Below are positions 1 through 7,730 of a DNA stretch of 64,000 nucleotides, piece after piece. The notes beneath the pieces were generated by a model. The model searched no databases. It worked only from the letters and a program-made list of their open reading frames with translations, and was not told the origin of the DNA. Positions within the stretch are counted from its first letter, which is position 1. The number at the start of each line of letters is the position of its first letter. This DNA comes from CAYVXE01 sp964455375 (lineage in GTDB: Bacteria; Zhuqueibacterota; Zhuqueibacteria; Oceanimicrobiales; Oceanimicrobiaceae). The stretch spans positions 1 to 64,000 of the forward strand of contig CAYVXE010000001.1 in the NCBI GenBank assembly GCA_964455375.1. The letters run 5' to 3'. The position numbers were made by a program, and so were the translations under genes.

Positions 1-10
1 TCCCTCCTGT

Positions 11-32
11 CCTCCCTTTGGCCAAAGGGAGG
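11..32. repeat. 22-bp perfect palindrome
   Basis: The stretch is a perfect 22-base inverted repeat centred on TTGGCCAA, with C/T-rich and G/A-rich arms. It lies upstream of the first gene and could be an intergenic repeat or the terminator of a gene outside the window. It has no T-run after it, so a simple Rho-independent terminator is less likely. Confidence 0.6.
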
Positions 33-133
33 GACTCACTCCAATGCGCAGAGGAGAAAAACAAGTTCAGGCTTGCACAACGAGAGGTTTGACTACTGTT
101 TTTTAAAAACCTTACGTAAAACTATCTATCGCT

Positions 134-146
134 TAACCGGACACTC
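134..146. repeat. solitary copy of a 13-bp repeat end
   Basis: The 13 bases TAACCGGACACTC are identical to the right end of the 82-bp inverted-repeat element at 3528-3609. No matching left arm is visible between position 1 and this copy, so it may be a remnant of the same small element. Confidence 0.5.
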
Positions 147-250
147 GTGGTGTTCAGAGTTCACTCTGTGGCGCGGCAAGCTGCATTTGAATGATTACCA
201 ATGATGAATTTCGCATGACAAATTGCACGCAACCGCTTTTTTTGATGACG

Positions 251-1558
251 ATGAAACGATCACAAATGATTAAGATTTTCTGTCTGTTTCTGATTTTGTT
301 TTCACTGCAAGTATCGTCAGGATTTACGCAGGAAACGGTGCAGGCCAATAGTGACAGTGTTCGTTATTACCGTCATAAATACAGTGGCAAAAAGATGTGG
401 GAACATATTGTGTCTTTTCCGGGCACGGTGGCCAGCGCTCCCATTTTCTTACTTTTCAAAGGCATTGCAAAGCTTACGAGCATCGGTTTTGACGATGCGG
501 CTATTCGCAGCACCCTCGACTTTTTAACCTCTCACAATGGCAGCCTTGGTATCCGCCCGCGGTTTACCGGGAGGGATGGTTACGGTGTGATGGTCTTTAA
601 AAAAGGTTTGCTTTCCCGTCGGTCGATTATTTTTCTCAGTGCAACTGCTACTGTCAACGGCAGGCAAACGTACCGGTTGTGGTGGCGTGATCTCAATTTT
701 TTTAAGGGTCGGATTTTTGCAGATGTGTTTGTCCGTTACAGAAAATTGTTAGGTGAGAATTTTTACGGCCTCGGTCCGGACGCTGTGAAAGCGAATCGCT
801 CAAATTATGACTATGAACTGTTTATCTCAGAAATGACGGCAGGTGTGCGACCCGCAAAAAATATTGCCATCAGCGCCGCCCTGGGTTTTGATGCAAATAA
901 GATTTTAGCCGGCAGCAATGGCGAATTGCCGACGACCCAGGACCTGTTTGGCAACTCCAATCTGCCGGGGTTGTTTGACAGGCCAAATTTGTTCGTACCG
1001 CAATTTATGATTAAAGTCGATACACGCAACCGGAAAGGCAATCCTTCCTCTGGAATGGAGTCGTATTTGTCAGGTAAAATATATAAACAAACGAACGGTG
1101 ATCGGTATGATTTCTGGAAAATGACCTTTGCCTTGAGAAAGTATGTTCATCTATTTAGAAACCGCGTTCTTCTTCTGCGATTCACGACTGAAATGACTGA
1201 GCCGTTTGCAGATAAAGAAATTCCCTTTTATTATTTAAGCACCCTGGGTCATCATGAAACGATGCGCGGCTTTCGGCGCGGTAGATTTTTCGACCGTGAT
1301 TTGCTGCTGACCTCACTGGAATACAGAATTCCAACCTGGTACCATTTCGATACGGCCTTCTTTGTAGACGCCGGTCAGGTGGCAAACAATATTTTTCGTG
1401 ATTTTCAGTTGGATAAATTCCATTATGGTTACGGAATCGGCATACGGTATTGGACGCGTAAAGACTTTGGTGTGACGTTTGAAGTTGGCTTTAGCGAGGA
1501 CGACGTCCGCATCTATCTGTCTACAAATTTGATTTTTCCAAAACGACGCAAAGATTGA
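251..1558 (+). CDS. Omp85/BamA-like outer membrane protein (surface antigen D15 type)
   Basis: This 435-residue protein should be an outer-membrane beta-barrel. I chose the start at 251 because the peptide from there (residues 1 to about 27) is a good signal peptide; an in-frame ATG at 191 adds 20 unlikely residues. The C-terminal half is barrel-like and carries the Omp85 loop-6 motif (MRGF, about residues 338-341), followed by a typical end segment with YRIP and an FVDAG strand. No POTRA domains are evident in the short N-terminal region, so it resembles the short BamA/TamA-related proteins rather than BamA itself. It is 64 bp upstream of a lipoprotein gene on the same strand, probably one transcription unit. 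The transported substrate is unknown. Confidence 0.75.
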   Translation: MKRSQMIKIFCLFLILFSLQVSSGFTQETVQANSDSVRYYRHKYSGKKMWEHIVSFPGTVASAPIFLLFKGIAKLTSIGFDDAAIRSTLDFLTSHNGSLGIRPRFTGRDGYGVMVFKKGLLSRRSIIFLSATATVNGRQTYRLWWRDLNFFKGRIFADVFVRYRKLLGENFYGLGPDAVKANRSNYDYELFISEMTAGVRPAKNIAISAALGFDANKILAGSNGELPTTQDLFGNSNLPGLFDRPNLFVPQFMIKVDTRNRKGNPSSGMESYLSGKIYKQTNGDRYDFWKMTFALRKYVHLFRNRVLLLRFTTEMTEPFADKEIPFYYLSTLGHHETMRGFRRGRFFDRDLLLTSLEYRIPTWYHFDTAFFVDAGQVANNIFRDFQLDKFHYGYGIGIRYWTRKDFGVTFEVGFSEDDVRIYLSTNLIFPKRRKD

Positions 1559-1622
1559 TCTTTCCCTACCGGAAAATGATTTAAAAAATGGCGAAGAAAA
1601 TAGAAGAATTACTATCACAACA

Positions 1623-3305
1623 ATGAAGAGACAAAAGCCTTTAAATTGGACACTGTGGATTCCACTTGTTTTCAGTGTCATGAGTTGCGGAGGTGGTCAT
1701 CAGTTCCGTATTCCCGACCGGCCGCCCAATGATATGCGGCCTGTGCCAAAACCAGCCGCACAGCGGGTCAACCTTATTCAGGATAATCTGGAGAAGTCAC
1801 TTTTAATGCCATCAACGCGATTTTTTGATCTTGCCAGACAGGGGAGGAAAATTGTGGGCAAGCCCAGACAGGCGTTTGATATCGATGCGTTTGGTGACGT
1901 TTACAATTCAAGTTGGTTCACCAATCGCAATGCCAGAGAACGTCTTTCACTGGCCGAAATTGCCAGCGGACCTTGTGTGGGTTCCGGGCCGGACACATCA
2001 GAGGGCTGGCGAATATTTACAGCAAAGGTAGAACAAGGACTGCCTGAATTCTCCATCGTAGACAGACACGGCAGCCGGTATGAACTAAAGTTTGATCCTG
2101 CCGGATATGCAGAGATGGCAACCGGAGCTGAGTTGGTTACCTCAAAATTGTTTTATGCAGCAGGTTACAACGTCCCCGAGAATTATCTTGTCATTTTCAA
2201 CCTTAAAAAAATTAGTGTTGAACCGGATGTTGCATTTACCGATGCCAATGGTCTGCGACATATTCTGACAAAAGACGATTTGGAAGCACTTTTAACCGGC
2301 GTAGAAAAACGACCTGATGGATTTGTTCGCGCGGTGGCCAGTAAATATTTGCCCGGTGTACCGTTGGGGCCGTTTAAGTACATCGGGCTGAGGAAGGATG
2401 ACCTCAACGATGTGATTCCCCATGAATTCAGACGGGAACTCCGTGGTTTAAAAGTCATGGCGGCATGGCTTAATTTTTTCGACACGAAAGCAAGAAATAC
2501 GGCTGATATTTATTGCGATGCCGGATATGTTAAACATTTTCTTGTGTATTTTAATGCGACGCTGGGTAGTGGTATTGAAAAACCTTTACCTCCGGAGGTT
2601 GGCAAAGAAGGCCCCACAGATCCTGCCCAAATAGGGAAATTGTTTGGATCCCTGGGAATTTATAAACGGCCCTGGGAAAAACCCCCGGACGTTAAATTTA
2701 CGTCTGTAGGGAATTTTTCTTCGCGAAATTTTCACCCGGCTCATTACAAGTACATTCTTCCCAATCCGGCTTTTGGTAATGCCACCGATCTTGATGAGTT
2801 CTGGGGAACAAAGCTTGTGATGTCATTCACGGAAGAACAAATTCGCAGAGCCGTTGCGCAAGGCCGGTATAGCGATCCGGCAGCGGCTGAATATCTGGTG
2901 CAAACAATTTTGCAACGGCAGCGCATCATTGGCAGGACATTTTGGAAAGATAAAAATACGTTGGATCAGTTTAAATTGGAAGAAAATGTTTCCGGTCAGC
3001 AGATACTTTCTTTTGAAGATTTGTCTGTGAAATACGGTCTGACTTCAGAAGAAAAAAATGGCTACCGTTTTTCTTTACACCAAAACGGTTCACTCGTCTT
3101 GACGCATCGTGCTCTGGAAAACGGTTTACGTATAAATCTCAGTGAATTGAACATAGAATTCAAAACGAACAATGGAGATATCTACTGGAAGATTGATTTA
3201 CAGATGTATCCTAAGCAAACAAACAAATGGTCAAAACCCGTCAGGGTTTTTTTAGGTAAAAGTCGCAATACAGCAAAAATTAAGCTATTGGGAATGAAAC
3301 GCTAA
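1623..3305 (+). CDS. conserved exported lipoprotein of unknown function
   Basis: The 560-residue product begins with a lipoprotein signal peptide ending in a lipobox, VMSC, with the lipidated cysteine at residue 22, so the mature protein should be anchored to a membrane from the periplasm. About residues 278-298 contain a segment (AAWLNFFDTKARNT) with an Asp followed by a K/R-rich N motif that loosely recalls the catalytic loop of kinase-like folds such as HipA or CotH. This is a weak resemblance and not an assignment. The gene follows the Omp85-like gene after 64 bp, which suggests the two products act together at the outer membrane. No other recognisable domain was found. Confidence 0.6.
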   Translation: MKRQKPLNWTLWIPLVFSVMSCGGGHQFRIPDRPPNDMRPVPKPAAQRVNLIQDNLEKSLLMPSTRFFDLARQGRKIVGKPRQAFDIDAFGDVYNSSWFTNRNARERLSLAEIASGPCVGSGPDTSEGWRIFTAKVEQGLPEFSIVDRHGSRYELKFDPAGYAEMATGAELVTSKLFYAAGYNVPENYLVIFNLKKISVEPDVAFTDANGLRHILTKDDLEALLTGVEKRPDGFVRAVASKYLPGVPLGPFKYIGLRKDDLNDVIPHEFRRELRGLKVMAAWLNFFDTKARNTADIYCDAGYVKHFLVYFNATLGSGIEKPLPPEVGKEGPTDPAQIGKLFGSLGIYKRPWEKPPDVKFTSVGNFSSRNFHPAHYKYILPNPAFGNATDLDEFWGTKLVMSFTEEQIRRAVAQGRYSDPAAAEYLVQTILQRQRIIGRTFWKDKNTLDQFKLEENVSGQQILSFEDLSVKYGLTSEEKNGYRFSLHQNGSLVLTHRALENGLRINLSELNIEFKTNNGDIYWKIDLQMYPKQTNKWSKPVRVFLGKSRNTAKIKLLGMKR

Positions 3306-3365
3306 ATAGTGTCTGAACGAAACCTGATCAGGGACTGCCCAAGAGTACCCATATCCACTCATGCT

Positions 3366-3442
3366 CTTCATGCTGAGCGCAGTCGAAGCATATTTTGATT
3401 GTACGGCACTTATGTCACCTTTCGACTACGCTCAAGGTGAAG
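3366..3442. repeat. REP-like imperfect inverted repeat
   Basis: Two 23-base arms, 3366-3388 and 3420-3442, are complementary at 18 of 23 positions and enclose 31 bases. The core CTGAGCGCAGTCGAAG is the sort of intergenic repeat seen in many environmental bacterial genomes. A related half-site, CCTTCGACTCCGTTCGGGCT, lies at 25361-25380. It occupies the 333-bp non-coding stretch 3306-3638 between the lipoprotein gene and a convergent gene and may form a hairpin in either transcript. Confidence 0.55.
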
Positions 3443-3527
3443 GATGGTGCTTTGGGAGTCCTGCATTGTGGTCAAACTGAGTTTTAGGTTAAGCACTAAA
3501 TAAATTGAGATGGGAGAAAATTGGAAT

Positions 3528-3609
3528 GAGTGTCCGGCTAAACTTCAAATGGCGTTTTTATGACCCATTAAGAAAAAGAGTGCAGTCTCTTATGAATAAC
3601 CGGACACTC
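3528..3609. mobile_element. 82-bp MITE-like element with 13-bp terminal inverted repeats
   Basis: The left end GAGTGTCCGGCTA (3528-3540) and right end TAACCGGACACTC (3597-3609) are complementary at 12 of 13 positions. The interior is AT-rich and non-coding. A third copy of the right end lies at 134-146. The size and structure fit a miniature inverted-repeat element, but no transposase is present and target duplications are not clear, so it could also be a regulatory inverted repeat. Confidence 0.4.
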
Positions 3610-3638
3610 AAGTTTTCAAAAATGTTGATTTTATGAGA

Positions 3639-4217
3639 TTATTTGCCCGGTCTGGGTGCTGGGCTTGGGGCGCAATACCCACCGCCGGAAATAATGATCG
3701 TTCCGTTTCCGCGGCCTAAATTTTCACCTTTGCGGTTCCCAAATGAATCGTATGCGCTTCCGGGGATATTTCCATTTACAGGAGAGAATCCTCCAAGAGA
3801 GTCGGCAGTCGTTTTCTGCCTGATGAAACTGAATGACCCTTTCAAATCTTCAAGACCTGCCAGTGACGCCATCATGAGTGATTTTTTGTTCATGTTCCCT
3901 TTTAAGAGCGTGCTGTTTCGTCCGGATTTGCTGTCGGCATTCTTATTGGGAACACCTGCTTCTTGCAGGCTCCTGCCATTTTTCTTAAACTGCAAATCTG
4001 TTTTCGATTCAATTGTCATTAAGTCAAATTCAATTGTTTCTTCCGCTGGCTGGGAGTGGCTGTAAGACCTGTTGACCCAAATATTGGCCACTGCAGCGCC
4101 AAACATGAAATGTAAAGCGATGGAAAGGCTAAGCGCACGTTTCGTATTAATTTTAGTTAGTGCGTTCTGAATTTTCCGGTTTAAAAAACCGGCCAGCGCG
4201 GATTTCGTTTTTGACAT
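3639..4217 (-). CDS. single-pass membrane protein with TonB-like N-terminus
   Basis: The 192-residue product has a basic cytoplasmic N-terminus, one membrane segment (about residues 30-50, SIALHFMFGAAVANIWV) and a periplasmic remainder with low-complexity charged stretches and a Gly/Pro-rich end. This arrangement resembles the anchor of TonB-family energy transducers, but the C-terminal TonB fold is not recognisable. I chose the ATG at 4217 because a GGAG sits 6 bases before it; ATGs at 4220 and 4229 are alternatives. It is a lone reverse-strand gene between repeats on one side and a degenerate region on the other. Function unknown. Confidence 0.5.
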   Translation of the reverse strand: MSKTKSALAGFLNRKIQNALTKINTKRALSLSIALHFMFGAAVANIWVNRSYSHSQPAEETIEFDLMTIESKTDLQFKKNGRSLQEAGVPNKNADSKSGRNSTLLKGNMNKKSLMMASLAGLEDLKGSFSFIRQKTTADSLGGFSPVNGNIPGSAYDSFGNRKGENLGRGNGTIIISGGGYCAPSPAPRPGK

Positions 4218-4423
4218 CATAAACTCCATTGATAAGTCCTTTGTGCCTCTTTCACTTTGTTACAACCGAATTAAAGGCCCGAACATTCCTGCAAATGAAT
4301 TTTCTTTGCCTTTTCAAGAAGAATTCTGTACATTTCCCAAAATAAAAAGGCATGAAATTGAAAAAATGTACCTGAGAGGAGTGGCGGCTCTGTACTGTTT
4401 TGGCCGGTTTACCCGTGTCTTTT

Positions 4424-4585
4424 AGTGGCGCCCCTGAGCTGTTTTTCCTGCGGGACTCTATAGGGAAGTGAGATAAACCCGTTAAAGTGACCAGCGGGTA
4501 GCAGGTGAGAATCGGTGATTCGCCAAATGATTCTGCCGGTGTCCCGGTGTGGACCTGTGGTAATACAACTTTTAGCCTATTGGGT
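4424..4585 (+). other. structured RNA-like segment, possible group II intron 5' fragment
   Basis: The stretch has no credible coding frame but contains nested complementary segments: ACCCG/CGGGT around 4476-4500, AGAATC/GATTCT around 4508-4535, and GAATC-GGT-GATTC. It begins GTGGCGCC, near the GUGYG consensus of group II intron 5' ends, and its general look recalls domain I of bacterial group II introns. No intron-encoded reverse transcriptase or domain V is present, so it would be a truncated relic. This is an inference from appearance only. Confidence 0.25.
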
Positions 4586-4760
4586 ATGCAAGGATATTCT
4601 TGTCGGTCTGGGGCTTTCTGTCTCTTACAATATTACTCAGAAGCATCATGGGCGGATTGAGGTGGAAAGTGAATTCTATAAAGGGATAACTTTCAGAATT
4701 TATCTTCCTGTTAATTTGAAAGAAAAAAAAGGAAAAGGTTACATAAATGGCGTCGGTTAA
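4586..4760 (+). pseudogene. C-terminal remnant of a sensor histidine kinase
   Basis: The reading frame encodes only the last part of a HATPase_c domain: a G2-box-like VGLGLSVSY, then a helix with QKHHGRIEVES and the terminal strand FRIYLPV. The kinase H-box, N-box and sensor regions are absent, and the upstream frame (from the ATG at 4515) does not look like a protein. The gene is therefore a 3' fragment joined to unrelated sequence at about 4590. Its last 14 bases overlap the start of the site-2 protease gene, which may once have been read from the same transcript. Confidence 0.6.
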
Positions 4761-5445
4761 TTTTGGTGATTTGCTTATCTGGTTGGTAGCATTTTTGTTT
4801 TCTGTAACGGCGCATGAAGCAGCGCACGCGTTTGTGGCTATGAAGGGCGGCGATTTGACAGCCTATCATAATGGTCAGGTGACGCTGAATCCGATGCCGC
4901 ATATTTTACGGTCGCCGTTTGGCATGCTGTTGGTGCCGATTTTCTTTTTTGTGACATCCGGATTTATGATTGGCTGGGCGAGTGCACCATACAATGCCGA
5001 GTGGGCCGCCAAGTATCCGCGCCGTGCAGCCTGGATGGCATCCGCGGGTCCTGTTGCCAATATAGTTATTTTTATTTGTGCCATTCTGCTGGCAAAGATC
5101 GGTCTTTCGGCGGGTGTGTTTCAGTCTCCCGACGGTGCCGCATTTGGTTTTACAAGTATTGTTTTCGCAGAACCCGGTGTTTGGTTAAGTGTCGCGAAAT
5201 TACTGAGTATCTTTATATTTCTCAATTTACTTCTGGTTGTTTTTAATCTGTTCCCATTTCCCCCTTTAGATGGTGGCAGCGTCATTACACTTTTCATGTC
5301 CGAAACGACGGCCTTGCGTTTTACCAAATTTATTAATCAACCCATGTATTCGATTCTGGGACTTGTGATTGCCTGGCGGTTCATCGGAACGGTTTTCCGG
5401 CCACTTTTCAGGCTGTCCGTAGATTTACTCTATGGTGGCTTTTAA
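4747..5445 (+). CDS. site-2 protease family (M50) membrane metalloprotease
   Basis: This 232-residue multi-pass membrane protein carries the zinc-binding HEAAH motif at residues 23-27 and the second conserved motif NLFPFPPLDGG at residues 167-177, with Asp175 as the probable third zinc ligand. It is therefore an intact short M50 peptidase that should cleave substrates within the membrane. The start at 4747 follows a purine-rich AAAAGGAAAAGG. There is no PDZ domain, unlike RseP, and no obvious sigma/anti-sigma partner next to it. It is followed by a 340-bp non-coding region. Confidence 0.85.
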   Translation: MASVNFGDLLIWLVAFLFSVTAHEAAHAFVAMKGGDLTAYHNGQVTLNPMPHILRSPFGMLLVPIFFFVTSGFMIGWASAPYNAEWAAKYPRRAAWMASAGPVANIVIFICAILLAKIGLSAGVFQSPDGAAFGFTSIVFAEPGVWLSVAKLLSIFIFLNLLLVVFNLFPFPPLDGGSVITLFMSETTALRFTKFINQPMYSILGLVIAWRFIGTVFRPLFRLSVDLLYGGF

Positions 5446-5785
5446 GATGTTCTGACTGGTGATTGACCGGGATGTTTTTAAAAAATATTTTTTTTAATGA
5501 TAAACAATCGTTCCTTGCCGGATTTTTCTCAGGCGGCTGTCGGGGTGAAATGATGAGGGAGATGCGGCGTTTTCGGTCAAATACGAATTAATTTTCTTCA
5601 ATTCATGCCTATTTACTGTATCTATTGTAGTAATTTATACAATAGCTTATTTAAACTAAGTTAAGTGAGTTTTCTTTAATCACTTCGGGGTGCAGCTCTG
5701 GCAAACCTTAACAATTTTCCCCTGATTGAAAACATCATCCAACCTGTCCGATGAATCGTGTGGATAATTCCATTAAGGAGGAATC
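5446..5785 (+). promoter_or_regulatory. 340-bp upstream region with an 8+8 inverted repeat (5622-5645)
   Basis: The non-coding stretch before the exported-protein/FecR genes contains a perfect inverted repeat, CTATTGTA (5622-5629) and TACAATAG (5638-5645). A weak promoter-like pair, TTTACT at 5612-5617 and TTATAC at 5635-5640 with 17 bases between, overlaps it, so the repeat could be an operator. A strong Shine-Dalgarno AAGGAGG lies just before the ATG at 5786. Confidence 0.4.
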
Positions 5786-6940
5786 ATGAAAAGATGTCGT
5801 AAAACTTTGTGTGGTGGTTTACTGTTGGTGATGATGTGCATATCGTCCGGCTATGGGCAGACGGGTCCCACCGTGAGCCACAGTTTTCTTAACAATTCTG
5901 CTTTGGATGTTTTTTTTCTCAAAGATTTTGATATTAATAGTCCCGGGTCGGGGCCGCCCATTTTTTTTATTGACATAATGAATGATGGTGTTGTACGTAA
6001 TGTGATTATGCGGCTCTCCATAACCAGTCGGAGACGCGGGAATCTCTCGCGCGGGCAAACCGGTATTTTTTCCCTTCAGCCAGGCCAAATATTGAAACTA
6101 AGCAGCAGAGATATTTTTTCAAACTCAGGGCCTTACCGGTTGGAAAGTTATCAGATTGACGACGAAGCGGCAAAAAGTTTGATTAAAGATGTTCTTTCTA
6201 CCGGGAAATTGCCATCGGATGTTTACACTTTTCAAGTCATTCTCGTTGAGGCAAACAATCCTGGAAATCAATTCGGTTCAGATGTCTTTGACATTCGTGT
6301 GTCCAATCCACATAAATTGGATTTGGTGTTCCCCGGTGCACCAGCTTCGGGACAATTGAAAGATTGCCCGGTGATTTTTACAAATTTGCCACAATTTCGC
6401 TGGGAGTCTGATATGCGACAATTTCGTGTCGTAATTGCGCCTCTCAGGAGAGGAGACGACCCGGAAAGTGCTCTGAATAACGAGCCGCGATTTACCCGGT
6501 TTTTTGTTTTGCAAGGTGGCGGTAATACCGGTTTGGTTGCAGGCGGTAATCGATTCAACGACAGAGTGGAAGTCATTCCCAATACGTCTTTCCAGTTTCC
6601 TTCTTCGGGAGAAATACTAACCATGCGGCCGGGGAAAACGTACGTTTGGCGTGTGATTGGTATTATAGAAACCTCCAGCGGCTCCACGCCTTTCAAAAGC
6701 GAAATTTACTGTTTTCGCCTGGCAAACCTGGATAAAGTGGACACCGGTATGCAACAGTTGAACGTGATATTGAAAAATCTACTCGGTTCTGATTATGAGA
6801 AAATATTCGGTGAGGGGGGTGAGTTGGATGGGTATTTGCCGAAACGGATTACATTTGACGGCAAAGATGTAACCGCGGGTGAATTGCTCGTTCGTCTCAG
6901 AAAAATGCACGATAAATTCAAAGGATATAAAATAGAATAG
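5786..6940 (+). CDS. exported protein of unknown function upstream of fecR-like gene
   Basis: The 384-residue product starts with a clear signal peptide (residues 1 to about 25, ending YGQ) and has no later membrane segment, so it should be periplasmic or outer-membrane associated. The start is set by a strong Shine-Dalgarno. The middle contains beta-rich, Ig/fibronectin-like segments, including one ending YVWRVIG after a PQFRWES strand, a pattern common in fibronectin III-like folds. No enzyme motif is visible. It is followed after 67 bp by the FecR-domain gene and then by a large outer-membrane protein gene on the same strand, so all three are probably co-transcribed. Confidence 0.6.
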   Translation: MKRCRKTLCGGLLLVMMCISSGYGQTGPTVSHSFLNNSALDVFFLKDFDINSPGSGPPIFFIDIMNDGVVRNVIMRLSITSRRRGNLSRGQTGIFSLQPGQILKLSSRDIFSNSGPYRLESYQIDDEAAKSLIKDVLSTGKLPSDVYTFQVILVEANNPGNQFGSDVFDIRVSNPHKLDLVFPGAPASGQLKDCPVIFTNLPQFRWESDMRQFRVVIAPLRRGDDPESALNNEPRFTRFFVLQGGGNTGLVAGGNRFNDRVEVIPNTSFQFPSSGEILTMRPGKTYVWRVIGIIETSSGSTPFKSEIYCFRLANLDKVDTGMQQLNVILKNLLGSDYEKIFGEGGELDGYLPKRITFDGKDVTAGELLVRLRKMHDKFKGYKIE

Positions 6941-7007
6941 CGAAAAATTAACTATGAATGAAGTTGTCCTTTTTGCAATGAATCGTTGAAATGTGAAGGA
7001 ACTAATC

Positions 7008-7676
7008 ATGAAAAATATTTTTAAAGCGTGTCTATTGTTTGGTGTCGTTACGCTTCTGTTTTCACCGGTGTATGCTTCCAGTAGCAAGGACATTGCACTG
7101 GTGCTGAAAACCCGTGGAAAAGTTCAGGTTGGCTTGCGGGGGCAACGGACCTGGAAGCCGGCCCGACGGGGAATTCGTCTGGATTCCGGAGAAAAAGTTC
7201 GTACCGGAGATAAGTCATTGGCTGCTTTAATGTTTACCGATGACCGAACCTTGCTGAAAGTCCGATCCAATTCGAATGTGACCATTCAGGGTAAACGCGA
7301 TAAACAGGGAATTGTGAAAAAAATATCCCTGGCATTTGGGCAACTTTGGGCAAAAGTAACCAAACAGCACACACGAATGCGGGTGGAAACACCTTCAGGT
7401 GTGGCCACTGTGAAAGGGACTGAATTTAACGCATTGTACGTCGATGGACAATTTTTTATTTTTTGCCAAGCCGGTTTGATTGAGTTTTTTAATCAATTCG
7501 GTACCATGCTTGTGGGAGCTAACGAAATGGCACGAATCGTACAGGGTTCTCCGCCGGAACGCATCGAGGGAGACCCCAGTGCAATTTTTGATTTAAGTGA
7601 TGATGAAGCGAAAGAGCTGAAAATTGAATTCGAAGATGAAGATGGGAACAAAAAGACATTGATTTTAGATTTTTAA
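7008..7676 (+). CDS. secreted FecR-domain protein
   Basis: The 222-residue protein has a signal peptide (about residues 1-24) and then a FecR domain, recognised by the pattern of RTGDKSLAALMFTDD, a hydrophobic strand with LLKVRSNS, and VETPSGVATVKGTEF. Unlike the classical anti-sigma factor FecR it has no cytoplasmic N-terminal helix, so it belongs to the wholly exported FecR-domain proteins that are often found near CHASE2 cyclases. The ATG at 7008 has GAAGGA 7 bases before it; the ATG at 6993 lies upstream of that site and is rejected. The acidic C-terminus is DDEAKELKIEFEDEDG-like. Confidence 0.8.
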   Translation: MKNIFKACLLFGVVTLLFSPVYASSSKDIALVLKTRGKVQVGLRGQRTWKPARRGIRLDSGEKVRTGDKSLAALMFTDDRTLLKVRSNSNVTIQGKRDKQGIVKKISLAFGQLWAKVTKQHTRMRVETPSGVATVKGTEFNALYVDGQFFIFCQAGLIEFFNQFGTMLVGANEMARIVQGSPPERIEGDPSAIFDLSDDEAKELKIEFEDEDGNKKTLILDF

Positions 7677-7730
7677 AACGCGCTGCAATTACGGTTAAAT
7701 GTTTTTTGAAATTATTGTTATGAGGAAAGA

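Noticed and set aside
191..250. Longer start of the Omp85-like gene at 191
   Set aside because: The 20 extra residues precede a complete signal peptide and there is no Shine-Dalgarno at 191.
4243..4425. 60-residue frame between the reverse gene and the intron-like segment
   Set aside because: No domain, no Shine-Dalgarno and no neighbour support.
7320..7330. A-rich slippery-looking runs in the fecR-like gene
   Set aside because: The frame continues without a break and no alternative product is suggested.
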